From IMG/VR virus record IMGVR_UViG_3300037833_000008, positions 1 to 51,876 of that record: DNA of 51,876 nt; one strand, written 5' to 3'. The translations under genes were made by a program, and so were the position numbers. Source of the DNA: a virus. A model generated the notes under the pieces. That model did no database searches and was not told the DNA's origin. It saw nothing but the letters and a program-made list of their open reading frames with translations. Below, one piece after another: positions 8,479 through 17,500 of this stretch; positions within the stretch are counted from its first letter, which is position 1; the number at the start of each line of letters is the position of its first letter.

Positions 8479-8940
8479 GTGACTCCACCCTCTAGCGCCG
8501 GCCGCTCCGGCTCGGTGCCAGCGATCCTCCCCAGTCGGCGCGTTCGGTTCCAGGTCAACGCCTTCGAGGTCGTCGTCGCCGTCATCGCCCTCACCACCTG
8601 CGTCTACGGCCTCGCCGACCCCGCCGTCATCCGCGAGTCCACCCTCAACGAGGCCATCCCCATCGCATGGGCCTACATCTGGCACGCCGGCTACGGCCTC
8701 GCCGCGGTCGGGATCATCGCCGGCCTCTGGCGGGGCCGGCGCAACGAGGAGGCCGCCGGGCTCATCCTCATGGCCTCCGCCGTCGCCATCCAGACCGTGG
8801 CCGTCGTCGCCGTGCGGGGCACCTCCGCCTCCTCGTCGGTGCTGGTCCTCCTCGCGGTCACCCTCGGCTGCGCCTGTCGTGCCGGGCTCCTCCTCACCAA
8901 CCGCCGGGCCATCCTCATCACCGCAGAGGTCGCCCGATGA
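8479..8940 (+). CDS. Four-segment membrane protein of the lysis block
   Basis: 153 residues, GTG start. After a 28-residue polar N-terminus there are four hydrophobic stretches: FEVVVAVIALTTCVYGL, AYIWHAGYGLAAVGIIAGLW, AAGLILMASAVAIQTVAVVAV and SVLVLLAVTLGCACRAGLLL. It lies between the endolysin and two coiled-coil membrane proteins and may be a second holin or a holin partner. No family can be named with confidence. Confidence 0.65.
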   Translation: MTPPSSAGRSGSVPAILPSRRVRFQVNAFEVVVAVIALTTCVYGLADPAVIRESTLNEAIPIAWAYIWHAGYGLAAVGIIAGLWRGRRNEEAAGLILMASAVAIQTVAVVAVRGTSASSSVLVLLAVTLGCACRAGLLLTNRRAILITAEVAR

Positions 8941-9308
8941 ACCCGACCATGCTGACCACCATCCTCGCCGTCCTCGGCGGTGGCGGCCTCCTCACCGCCT
9001 TCGCCGTCTGGCGCAAGGCCGGCCCCGAGTCGTCCCAGATCCTCGTCGACGCCGCCTCCGGCGTGGTGTTGATCCAGAAGGGCGTCATCGACGACCTGCG
9101 GGCCGACATGGACGTGCGGGACCGCCGCATCGACGCGATCGAGGCCGCCCTCGTCGACCGGGACACCCGCATCAAGGCGCTGGAGGCGGCGCTGGCCGAG
9201 CGAGACCGGGAGGTCCACGCCACCCGCGCCGAAAACGACGAGCTCCGGCAACGGGTCAAGCACCTGGAGGCCGAAGTGCTGGAGCTGAAGGAGAACGGCA
9301 ATGCCTGA
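8937..9308 (+). CDS. N-anchored coiled-coil protein (lysis-associated)
   Basis: 123 residues, ATGA overlap with the previous gene. One N-terminal membrane segment (residues 4-24, MLTTILAVLGGGGLLTAFAVW) is followed by a long charged coiled coil with heptads (IDAIEAALVDRDTRIKALEAAL) to the end. This shape is common in actinophage lysis cassettes (DUF2746-like) and suggests a membrane-anchored rod, perhaps spanin-like or regulating the holin. Its end overlaps the next gene by 8 bases. Confidence 0.62.
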   Translation: MNPTMLTTILAVLGGGGLLTAFAVWRKAGPESSQILVDAASGVVLIQKGVIDDLRADMDVRDRRIDAIEAALVDRDTRIKALEAALAERDREVHATRAENDELRQRVKHLEAEVLELKENGNA

Positions 9309-9843
9309 CCGAGACCGGAGGGCGTGGCGGCGGCTCGTCACCGCCCAGCTCAGAGACACCGACACGTCGCACCTGTCCCACCTCGACGCCGACACGATCG
9401 ACCACACGGCGTCCCTCTTCGACGAGGACGACGACACCCGTTCCCTCGGCGACACGGGGAGGACCGCGGCGCATCGCCCGAAGGCCCGCCTCGCCCGTGC
9501 TGCCGCCCTCGTCTGCGCCATCCTCGTCCTCGCCGCGGTCGTCGGGTCCCAGGTCCTCGCCTACGCCGCCCTGGACGCCGAGAAGGGGTCTCGGGAACGA
9601 TCCGAGGAGCAGGTCGAGGCCCTCCGCACGTCGCGCGACGAGTGGGAGAGGGCCGCCCGCCAGGCCAACGCCGAGAAGGTCTCGATCAACTGCCAGCAGA
9701 TCGGGCGGCTGAACGACTTCATCACCGTCGTCGCCCAGATCGCCGCTACCGGCGAGCGGACCCCGGAGGAGCGAGAGGCGCTGGCCCCGTTCCTCACCCC
9801 ACCCCCTCGCCCTGCGGAGTGCCCACCAGAGGACGGCGGCTGA
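9301..9843 (+). CDS. Single-pass membrane protein with periplasm-side coiled coil
   Basis: 180 residues. A 60-residue polar N-terminus precedes one membrane segment (about 65-88, ARAAALVCAILVLAAVVGSQVLAYAAL) and a coiled coil (about 92-125). The C-terminus is proline-rich with two Cys (SINCQQI and AECPPED). It looks like a type II membrane protein. With the preceding gene it may form a two-component envelope-spanning complex; that is inference. Confidence 0.58.
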   Translation: MPDRDRRAWRRLVTAQLRDTDTSHLSHLDADTIDHTASLFDEDDDTRSLGDTGRTAAHRPKARLARAAALVCAILVLAAVVGSQVLAYAALDAEKGSRERSEEQVEALRTSRDEWERAARQANAEKVSINCQQIGRLNDFITVVAQIAATGERTPEEREALAPFLTPPPRPAECPPEDGG

Positions 9844-9846
9844 CCG

Positions 9847-10815
9847 ATGCCGCTGACGCCTGACGAGGAGGCGATCGCCGATCGGCTCACCGATCTGCAC
9901 CGGGCCACCCAGGAGAGCCTCCTGGCCCAGATCGCCAGCGCCTCGACCTCACCGAACGCCAAGAGCCACCTGCGGGCCCTCCTCGCCGAGGTCGACCGCC
10001 TCTTCACCCAACTGCTGGAGGGCGCCCGCGCGTGGGTCTCCGACGCCCTGCCGGGCCTCTACCGGGCCGGCGCCACCGCGGCGGCCAACGCTGCCGGCAA
10101 CGCCTTCGCCTGGACCCAGGTCCACCGGGAGGCGGTCGAGGCCCTCGCCCGGCGCACCTGGGACGACGTGGCCACCACCCTCCAGCAGGTCTCGGCCGAC
10201 ACGAAGCGGGTCATCCGGTCGCTGCTCGACGACACTGTCCGCCGGCAGGTGGTCGAGGGCGTCCCCGGGCCGAGGGCGTCGGGTCAGCTCGCCCGGGCCC
10301 TCCAGTCCGAGACCGGGGCGGCCACGGTCACCTACTCCAACGGCGCCCGCCACGCCATGGCCGATTACGCCGACACGGTCGCCCGGACCACCACGGCCAC
10401 CACCCGCAACGCCGGCGCCATCAACCAGGCGAGGGCCGACGGCATCACCTACGTCGAGGTATTCGACGGGTCCGACTGCGGCTGGGCCAGCCACAACACC
10501 CCGCCGCTCGCCAACGGCCTCGTCGTGACGCTGGAGGAGGCCGAGTCGCAGCCTCTCAGCCACCCCCGCTGCGCCCGGTCCTTCGGCCCCCGCCCTGACG
10601 TCAGGACGCCGCAGGAGGCCGAGGAGGGCCGCCGGTACAGCCCGGCCGAGCAGCAGCGCATGGCGGCCGAGGAGCGGGCCCGTGCGGCCACCCAGAACGT
10701 CGACGGGCGCCGCCGTGGCACCTTCGCCGCCCCCACTGCGCCGACAGGGCGCCAGCCACGGGCGTCGAGGTCGAGCCGGGCCACGAGGACGCCACGGAGT
10801 CCGGTGAGCGGGTAG
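9847..10815 (+). CDS. MuF-like minor capsid protein
   Basis: 322 residues. The helical N-terminus (AIADRLTDLHRATQESLLAQI and on) leads to a C-terminal region with VARTTTATTRNAGAINQARADG and the Cys/His pattern VFDGSDCGWASHN ... PLSHPRCARSFGP. This matches the phage minor capsid protein 2/MuF (SPP1 gp7) group, which attaches to the portal inside the head and can be ejected. The C-terminal 80 residues are basic and low in complexity. It usually lies next to the portal; here it is about 11 kb away around the circle, after the lysis block. Confidence 0.72.
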   Translation: MPLTPDEEAIADRLTDLHRATQESLLAQIASASTSPNAKSHLRALLAEVDRLFTQLLEGARAWVSDALPGLYRAGATAAANAAGNAFAWTQVHREAVEALARRTWDDVATTLQQVSADTKRVIRSLLDDTVRRQVVEGVPGPRASGQLARALQSETGAATVTYSNGARHAMADYADTVARTTTATTRNAGAINQARADGITYVEVFDGSDCGWASHNTPPLANGLVVTLEEAESQPLSHPRCARSFGPRPDVRTPQEAEEGRRYSPAEQQRMAAEERARAATQNVDGRRRGTFAAPTAPTGRQPRASRSSRATRTPRSPVSG

Positions 10816-10885
10816 GATCAATCGGTGGAGTGAAGAGCCCCGCCCCGCCGGCCAGGAGCAGCTCCGACTGTCGCCGAACCGGCCC

Positions 10886-10915
10886 GAACCGCCCGCCCTC
10901 ACCGGCGGGCGGTTC
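10886..10915 (+). terminator. Strong hairpin after the MuF-like gene
   Basis: A perfect 12-bp stem (10886-10897 with 10904-10915) with a 6-base loop lies 70 bases after the gene stop in the 153-base gap 10816-10968. No T tract follows. A few bases downstream (10923-10932) is the perfect palindrome GGATGCATCC, which contains the TGCATCC word seen in other late gaps. Confidence 0.68.
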
Positions 10916-10968
10916 CGCGTCCGGGATGCATCCGACCAACCGGCAGGGGAGCGGCCGACCCTGCGGGG

Positions 10969-11307
10969 ATGCCAGGCACCCCGTTTCGAATCCGAGCCGA
11001 CCAGGTCGGTGGCTCCGTCGCAGTCGACGGCGTCGACATCCCCCCCGAGCACATCCTCGGCTGGGAGGTGCTCGGCGGCCCACGGGACCCGACCCGGTTC
11101 CTCCTCCACATCGCCGTCGAAGGCGTCGTCGACGGCGAGGGGATCGTCGAGACGATCCGTGACGCCGCATCCGGCGACGCCGTCCGGCGCCTCGACCCCA
11201 AGGCCGTCGAGGACGAGGCCCTGCGCCGCCTGACGACCAGCAAGGGCAACCTGACCCACCACCGGCTCGAGGTCGTCGCTGAGATGCTCGACGGGGCACC
11301 GACGTGA
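10969..11307 (+). CDS. Head-tail joining region protein, unknown
   Basis: 112 residues with an ATG start and only a weak ribosome site. An N-terminal beta part (FRIRADQVGGSVAVDGVDI) is followed by a helical C-terminus (AVEDEALRRLTTSKGNLTHHRLEVVAEML). It lies directly before a DUF6093-like connector gene with a GTGA overlap, so it probably belongs to the connector set. No motif names its function. Confidence 0.55.
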   Translation: MPGTPFRIRADQVGGSVAVDGVDIPPEHILGWEVLGGPRDPTRFLLHIAVEGVVDGEGIVETIRDAASGDAVRRLDPKAVEDEALRRLTTSKGNLTHHRLEVVAEMLDGAPT

Positions 11308-11726
11308 GCCACATCGCAGACGCCCGCGCCCGCAACGAAGCCCGCCTCGGCTCGCTCGGCACCGTCACCCGGGCCGGCGTCGGCGACGGCGTCATCGACG
11401 ACGAGACGCTCGCCGTCACCCGCCCCGGCGACGTCACCGTCCACGCCGGCATCCGGTGCTCGGTGACGGCCACCTCCAACCAGAGCCGCGAGGAGGACCG
11501 CGCCGGCCAGCAGCTCGACGCCAGCACCTACCGCATCGCCGTCCCCGTCTCGGCCACCGGCATCCGCCGCGGCGACACCTTCACCGTCACCAGCATCGAC
11601 GCCGACGGCGACCCCGACCTCGTCGGCGTCGCCCTCACCGTCGTCGACGTCGAGCTCCGGTCCAACGTCGTCCTGCGCCGGCTCCGCTGCACCGACACCC
11701 GCCCCGCGACCGGACGGCTGCCGTGA
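11304..11726 (+). CDS. Head-tail connector (DUF6093-like)
   Basis: 140 residues, GTG start in a GTGA overlap. The central region DVTVHAGIRCSVTATSN and STYRIAVPVSATGIRRGDTFTV, followed by a short beta C-terminus, resembles the DUF6093 proteins found between head and tail genes in actinophages. It is likely a ring component between portal and tail. The function is inferred from family and order. Confidence 0.65.
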   Translation: MSHIADARARNEARLGSLGTVTRAGVGDGVIDDETLAVTRPGDVTVHAGIRCSVTATSNQSREEDRAGQQLDASTYRIAVPVSATGIRRGDTFTVTSIDADGDPDLVGVALTVVDVELRSNVVLRRLRCTDTRPATGRLP

Positions 11727-12193
11727 GCGTCCAAGGCGACGACCTCGCCGCCCTCCAGCTCGCCCTCGCCCGCCTCGTCGCCGAGGTGCAGGAGGGCTCG
11801 GCCCAGACCGTCACCGCCTACACCGCCATGCTGGAGACGTCGGTCAAGCGCCACGCCAGCCAGCCCCGCACCCGCCTCCGCCCCCGTGGCGCCAGCATCG
11901 AAGGCCCCCGGCTGCTGACGGGCTCCTACGTCGCCTCCATCAACCGCAACGTCGACCGAGGGGTGGGCATCGTCACCGGCGGCGTCGGCTCGGCCGACGT
12001 CCGGGCCATGCCGCTGGAGTTCGGCAACCGCACCACCGGCGCCCTCGACTACCCCCACTTCGGGCCGGCCATGGACGAGATCGAACCCCGCTTCACCGCC
12101 GCCATGGCCGCCGTCCCCATCGTCGCCGCCCACAAGACGCGCGGTGGCGGTCGGGGCTTCATCGCCCGACTCTTCGGGAGGAGGGGCGCATGA
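11723..12193 (+). CDS. Tail completion protein (HK97 gp10-like)
   Basis: 156 residues, GTG start in a GTGA overlap. A helical N-terminus (LAALQLALARLVAEVQEGSAQTV) is followed by PRLLTGSYVASINRNVDRG and ALDYPHFGPAMDEIEPRFTAAM, the pattern of HK97 gp10-type proteins that act at the head-tail interface. The next gene starts within its stop (ATGA). Confidence 0.66.
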   Translation: MSVQGDDLAALQLALARLVAEVQEGSAQTVTAYTAMLETSVKRHASQPRTRLRPRGASIEGPRLLTGSYVASINRNVDRGVGIVTGGVGSADVRAMPLEFGNRTTGALDYPHFGPAMDEIEPRFTAAMAAVPIVAAHKTRGGGRGFIARLFGRRGA

Positions 12194-12618
12194 TCCCGAC
12201 CCGCAAGGTGCTCGACGCCCAGCTCGTCGCGCTGCGCGACCACTGGCCCTACGTCGGCGACGGCGAGGCCCCACCGCCTCCGGTCGACGGCCGCCCCGTC
12301 TCCTGGCTCACCCCGCAACCGCACCCCGGACCCGGGCCCCGGTTCGGTGGCGGTGAGACCACCCTCACCATCCGCGTCCGCGTCTCCTCGGCCGCCAGCA
12401 ACGGCAGCGGCGCGGCGGCCAGCGCGGCCCGGGCCCAGGCGCAGGGCCTCGCCGACCTCCACCGGGCCACGATGCTCACCGGGCCGATGATCGCCGGCAC
12501 CGGGTGGCGGGTCACCGGCCGCTGGCACGAGTCCACCGCGGCCGTCCCCGAGCCGAGCGCCTGGACCATCCACGACGACTACCGCCTCCACGTCGCCACG
12601 GTCGCTGCATCCCCTTGA
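12190..12618 (+). CDS. Tail terminator-like protein
   Basis: 142 residues. The order of elements, an N-terminal helix (VLDAQLVALRDHW), strands ETTLTIRVRVSSAAS, helix ARAQAQGLADLHRATML and strands TGWRVTGRWHES and WTIHDDYRLHVATV, follows the alpha/beta plan of tail terminators. Its place after gp10-like and before the tail tube also fits. The gene ends inside a TGCATCCC word (12606-12613). Confidence 0.66.
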   Translation: MIPTRKVLDAQLVALRDHWPYVGDGEAPPPPVDGRPVSWLTPQPHPGPGPRFGGGETTLTIRVRVSSAASNGSGAAASAARAQAQGLADLHRATMLTGPMIAGTGWRVTGRWHESTAAVPEPSAWTIHDDYRLHVATVAASP

Positions 12619-12631
12619 CCCCTACGGGGTC
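12606..12631 (+). promoter_or_regulatory. TGCATCCC word plus hairpin
   Basis: TGCATCCC at 12606-12613 covers the last codons of the tail terminator gene. It is followed by a 6-bp stem GACCCC-TAC-GGGGTC (12617-12631). The next gene starts at 12649. It is one of seven TGCATCC sites in this genome that sit at gene ends. Confidence 0.55.
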
Positions 12632-12648
12632 GACCCACGATCCCGGCC

Positions 12649-12921
12649 ATGGCCACCGGCATCACCTTGACGCACCCGCTCCTGGGTGACGAGTCCGTCC
12701 ATGCCGTCGACGAGGACCACGCCGCCGCGCTGGCCCACCTCGGCTGGGTTCCCGAGGGCACCAAGGCGCCCGCCGAGACCATCGCCGAGATCAAGGACCG
12801 CGTCGGCGACGACCCGGACCTGGCCGCCCAGGCCCTCGCCCTCGAGCAGGCCAGCCCCAACCCCCGCGTCACCCTCGTCGAGCACCTCTCGGCGGTCGTC
12901 AACCCGTCCCCGGAGGACTGA
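12649..12921 (+). CDS. Small tail-region protein, unknown
   Basis: 90 residues. The N-terminus MATGITLTHPLLGDESVHAVDEDH is followed by HAAALAHLGWVPEG, a short motif common in small actinophage proteins next to the tail tube gene, and by an acidic helical C-terminus. It lies 3 bases upstream of the tail tube gene. It may be a tube-associated protein; the function is unknown. Confidence 0.6.
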   Translation: MATGITLTHPLLGDESVHAVDEDHAAALAHLGWVPEGTKAPAETIAEIKDRVGDDPDLAAQALALEQASPNPRVTLVEHLSAVVNPSPED

Positions 12922-12924
12922 TCC

Positions 12925-13416
12925 ATGGCCCTGTACACCCCCGACGAGCTGGAGCGGATCTACTTCCTGCCCTCCGCCGCCTCCGTCTCGGCGCCGACGG
13001 TCGCCAACTTCACCGCCGGCGAGGACATCACTGACGCCATCGTGTCGATGAGCGGCTTCACCTTCGCGGCCAACAAGACCGAGGTCCCCAACCTCGGCAG
13101 CCGGTTCACCCCCTCGGTCTCCGGCCGGCTCACCGCCGAGGACTCCTCGATCGAGTTCTACAAGGGCGACTCCGCCACCGACCTGGAGGAGATCGTCCGG
13201 GTGCTCCTGCCCCGTGGCGCCGATGGCTACATCGCCCGCGTCCACCCCAAGGACGGCGCGCAGGCCGCCATCGCCGCGGCCACCAAGGTCGAGATGTGGC
13301 CGGTCGAGGTCATGTCCAACTCGATCGCCCCCCCGGTGCCCGGCGAGGCCGCCAAGTTCACGGTGCAGTTCTCGATCCCGAGGCAGCCGAACCAGTCCGC
13401 CACCATCGCCGCCTGA
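12925..13416 (+). CDS. Major tail tube protein
   Basis: 163 residues. Beta-rich sequence includes FTFAANKTEVPNLGSRFTPSVSGRLTAEDSSIEFYKG, the usual hairpin region of siphovirus tube proteins, and a C-terminal FTVQFSIPRQPNQS. Its position between connectors and chaperones and the hairpin after the gene (high expression) support the call. It polymerises around the tape measure. Confidence 0.85.
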   Translation: MALYTPDELERIYFLPSAASVSAPTVANFTAGEDITDAIVSMSGFTFAANKTEVPNLGSRFTPSVSGRLTAEDSSIEFYKGDSATDLEEIVRVLLPRGADGYIARVHPKDGAQAAIAAATKVEMWPVEVMSNSIAPPVPGEAAKFTVQFSIPRQPNQSATIAA

Positions 13417-13436
13417 CCGGCTGACGGCGCGTAGAC

Positions 13437-13479
13437 GCCGCCCCGGGTCGCCTCACGAGGGTGCCCGGCCCGGGGCGGC
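13437..13479 (+). terminator. Hairpin after the tail tube gene
   Basis: GCCGCCCCGG (13437-13446) pairs perfectly with CCGGGGCGGC (13470-13479) around a 23-base loop, 20 bases after the tube stop. There is no T tract. It probably lowers read-through into the chaperone and tape measure genes, which are needed in small amounts. Confidence 0.62.
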
Positions 13480-13514
13480 ATCACCCAGGCACCCCGAGAC
13501 AGGCACCCTCACCC

Positions 13515-14150
13515 ATGAGCACCGCTCAACAGCTCCTCAGTCGCAAGCCGCGCACCGAGGTCGCAGTCTTCTGCCGCGAACCGGACGACGCCTCCACGCT
13601 CGCCGAGCTCCGCCAGAAGGCCGCCCAGGCCACCGCCATCGCCGGCCGCACGATCGGCAAGCCGCCGACCACCGCCCAGAAGAAGGCGGCACGCGAGGCC
13701 GAGAAGGCCGTGGACGACTTCCTGGCCGAGGTGCCCACCATCACCTTCCACCTCCGGGCCATCGGCCCGAAGAAGATGGAGGCCCTCCTGGCGAAGCACC
13801 CGCCCACCCAGGAGCAGATCGACGCCCACGAGGTCGAGCGCCAGGCCGAGAACGACGCCCTGGCCGCCGCTGGCAAGGCCGACCGGATCCCCGCCCTCCA
13901 GTGGAACCCCGAGACGTTCCCCCCGGCGCTCATCGCCAAGTCCACCACCCGCCTCGTCGTCACCGGTGACGACGGCGGCGAGGTCGACGGGTCCGAGATC
14001 ACCGCGGACGTCGTCACCGAGATGGTCATGGAGAGCGAAGGCGGCTGGTCCCAGCAGGACCAGGCCGCCCTCATCAACATCTGCTCGGCCCTCAACCAGG
14101 CCGGCTCGGGCATCGCCCGCGACCTCGTGGACCGCCTGGGAAAAGGCTGA
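13515..14150 (+). CDS. Tail assembly chaperone, short form (gpG-like)
   Basis: 211 residues ending just after the slippery heptamer at 14138-14144. It has the features of actinophage tail chaperones: strand-rich N-terminus (EVAVFCREPDD), a helical middle, TITFHLRAIGPKKMEALLAKHPP, and a C-terminal WNPETFPPALIAKSTTR ... GWSQQDQAALINICSALNQ. It coats the tape measure protein before tube assembly. A fraction of ribosomes shift to make the longer form. Confidence 0.85.
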   Translation: MSTAQQLLSRKPRTEVAVFCREPDDASTLAELRQKAAQATAIAGRTIGKPPTTAQKKAAREAEKAVDDFLAEVPTITFHLRAIGPKKMEALLAKHPPTQEQIDAHEVERQAENDALAAAGKADRIPALQWNPETFPPALIAKSTTRLVVTGDDGGEVDGSEITADVVTEMVMESEGGWSQQDQAALINICSALNQAGSGIARDLVDRLGKG

Positions 14151-14521
14151 GAGATGACCCGGGCTTCGCAGACGCCATGGCCTACTGCGGGCCCCGGGGC
14201 ATCCCCTACCTCCACTGGCTCGGCGGCCGGGACCTCTGGGACGAGCTCAGCCGGGCCGCGGCCATCGCCTGGGCCGAGCGCGACGCCGACCGCTGCCCCG
14301 GCTGCGGGCTCCACCGCTCCGACCTCCCGGCCGATCCCCGCCACGACCTGCCCGTCGAGGGCGCCTTCTTCAACTGCCGCGGCTGCGAGGTCAAGAACAC
14401 GACGAAGCAGCCCGACGACAACCAGGACAAGGCCCGCAACCGCCACTTCTTCTGGCGCCACGCGGCGCCCAAGGCGCCCCGTGCATCCCGCCGCCGACGC
14501 CCTGATCGTGCGAGGCACTAG
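13515..14521 (+). CDS. Tail assembly chaperone, -1 frameshift product (gpGT-like)
   Basis: Reading 13515-14144 and then re-reading base 14144 in the -1 frame to the stop at 14521 gives about 335 residues. The -1 frame is open without interruption from the slip site, and its product continues RLRDDPGFADAMAYCGPRG, a sensible T-domain opening. The T domain contains paired Cys motifs (CPGCG near 14295 and CRGCE near 14378), suggesting zinc binding. The tape measure starts 3 bases after this stop. The frameshift is inferred; the site and reading frames are directly visible. Confidence 0.85.
14138..14144 (+). other. Programmed -1 ribosomal frameshift site GGGAAAA
   Basis: In the chaperone frame the bases read G GGA AAA (codons GGA at 14139 and AAA at 14142), a canonical slippery heptamer, 3 bases before the in-frame TGA at 14148. 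After a -1 slip both tRNAs can re-pair, and the reading frame continues to 14521. Confidence 0.88.
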
Positions 14522-14524
14522 GCC

Positions 14525-17500
14525 GTGAGCGCCTGGCGATCCCTGACCGTCGCCCTGACGGCGAACACCGCCGGCTTCGTCGGGCCCATGGGCAAGGCCG
14601 GCGCGGCGGCCAAGGGCTTCGGCGTCGCCATCGCCGTCGCCCTCGGTGCCAGCCTCGGCGAAGCCATCAAGTTCGAGTCCGCCATGGCCGGCGTCGCCAA
14701 GACGATCGACGCCACGGCGGCCGAGATGGCGGTGCTCGAGCAGGGCATCATCGACATGGCCAACCGGATGCCGGCCAGCCGCGAGGAGATCGCCGGCGTG
14801 GCCGAGGCGGCCGGCCAGCTCGGGATCAGCAAGGGCGCCCTGCTCGAGTTCACCGAGACCGCCGTCATGCTCGGCACCGCCACCAACCTCTCCGCCGAGG
14901 ACGCTGCCACCGGTCTGGCGAAGATCGCCAACGTCATGGGCACCGCCGAGGCCGACTTCGACCGGCTCGGCGCCACCCTCGTCGAGCTCGGCAACAACGG
15001 CGCATCCACCGAGTCCGACATCCTCGCCATGTCCGAGCGCCTCTCCGGCATCGGTGCCATCACCGGCGCCACCGAGGCCGACGTCCTCAGCCTGGCGAAC
15101 GCCATGTCATCGGTCGGCATCGAGGCCCAGCTCGGCGGCGGCGCCGCGCAGCGCATCTTCATCATGATCGAGGAGGCCGTCGCCAACGGCGGCGAGGGGC
15201 TGGCCGCCTACGCCGAGGCCGCCGGCATGTCGGCCGAGCGGTTCGCCTCGGCCTGGGAGACGGGGCCGGTCGAGGCCTTCGACTCGCTCGTCGGCAGCCT
15301 CGCCAACACCCAGGCCGAGGGCGGCAACGTCATCGGCATCCTGGAGGAGCTCGGCATCAAAGGCACCCAGAACCGGTCGGTGATGCTGCGCCTCCTCGGT
15401 GCCAGCGACCTCCTGTCAGAGTCGCTGAACGACGGCCGGCGGGCGTGGGACGAGAACACCGCTCTCGTCGAGGAGGCCGAGAAGCGCTACGAGACCGCCG
15501 CGGCTCGCCTCCAGATGTTCAAGAACCAGGTCACCAACGCCGGCCGAGAGATCGGCGAGCGGATGCTCCCCGCCCTCATCGACGGCGTCACCGCCCTCGG
15601 CCAGTTCGGCCAGGGCCTCGCCAACATCGCCGAGGGCCAGGGCGACAAGTTCGCCTACATCGGCCGCCAGATCGCCGGCGCCTGGGAGCACACCACGGTG
15701 ATCCTCGGTCGGGTGGTCGAGGGCATCAAGCCGCTCGCCACCCTCCTCGGCGCCATCGTCGGTGGGACCATCGTCGTCGGCATCATGGGCCTGGCCACCG
15801 CTCTGGAGTCCACCGCTGGCTTCATCGCCGAGAACGAGTGGGCCGCCTACGGCCTCGCCGCCGCCCTCGGCATGCTCAACGCCACCCGCATCGCCTCCCT
15901 CTTCGCCGGCGTCGGCGAGATGGCCAGAGGTGCGGCCGGGAGTGTGCGCTACCTGGGCGAGATGATCCGCCAGGTGGCCGCCACCCGCGGCGTCTCCAAC
16001 ATGGCCGCCGCCTGGGGCATGGTCGCCGCCAGCATCAACCCTGTCACCGTCGCCGTCGTCGCCGCCGCTGCCGCGATCGGCGGTCTCACCTGGTGGACCC
16101 GGAAGCAGACGGAGGCCGCCACCGACCTCGTCGGGTCCGGCCTCGTCCACTCCATGCGAGACCTCGCCGAGGGCCACGGCATCGCCGGCGCCCTGGCCGA
16201 GACCCATGGCCGGAACCTGGAGGGCATCGCCAGCGGCCTGGCCGAGATCCGCGAGCACTCCCAGGCCACCAAGACCGGCGGGTTCACCGGCACCGGCATG
16301 TGGGGGTGGATGGACACCTGGTTCGGCGACGGCGAGAAGTCGCAGGCCGCCCAGGACGAGATCGCCGAGCTCGGTGCATCGCTCGAGGAGCTCTGGTCAT
16401 CCGATCCGACCGGCGCCGCGCTCGCCTGGGAGCGGTGGAGCCGGGTCCTGGACGATGCCGACATGAACCTGCTGGCCGAAGAGATGGGCCTCACCGGTAC
16501 CGCTGTGAAGGCCTTCTCCGAGGACTTCGAGCGCAACTTCGAGGTCCTCCGCGAGGACACCGGGCTGACCCGCGGTGCCTTCGCCACCCTGGTCCGCGAT
16601 CTCGACCTCGGCCCTGCCGAGCTCAGCACCGCCCGTGGCCGCTTCCTCATCCAGGACCACCTCCGCAGCCTCGCCGAGGCGGCCGGCTACACCGGCGACC
16701 AGATCGCCGAGGCGATGGTCACGGATCCCGAGCTGCTGGAGGAGGAGGCCGAGAAGCTCACCAAGTTCCAAGAGGACGTGGCGGGCGCCTTCGCCGGGTC
16801 CATGGACGTCGTCGCCGCCTTCTCCGGCCGCCAGACGGTGGCCGAGGTCCAGGCCGGGCTCGCCGAGATCCGTGCAGCGCACACGGAGGAGATCGGCGGG
16901 CTGGCCACCGACGCAGAGGACTACGGCGCCCGGGTCATGGAGATCCGCGGCAAGGAGGCCGAGGCGCTCCGTGCCTACCGCGAGGAGCACAGCGTCACCG
17001 CCGACGCGTTGGGCACCTGGTACGCCGACCAGACCGAGAAGATCGCCTCGTTCTCGTCGAACATCACCAAGGCCTTCCAGATGGGCTACGACCCGCAGCT
17101 CGTCTCCCGGCTCCTCCAGCAGGGCCCGGAGGAGGCCGCCGGGATGGTCGAGGCCATGGTCAACGACACGTCCGGTCGCCTCCTCGACATCACCACCATG
17201 GGCGAAGAGACGATGCGCAACTTCAACGAGCGCGTCCTCGAGATGGCCCGTCTCACCTTCAAGGCCACCGAGCAGTCGACCGCCGAGCAGGCCTCGTGGC
17301 TGGGTGAGGCCATGGCCATCCAGGAGGCGATCGGCCGCCAGGGCGCCGCCGCCACCGTCCAGTCGATCGCCGACGAGCTCAAGCTGGGTCCCGGCCAGGT
17401 CGCCGAGATCATGTCGCACTACGGCATCGAGGTCGACAACAGCGGCCAGTTCATGGCGGCGATCGGTCGACTGCGCTCGGGGGAGACCGCTGACGCCGTC

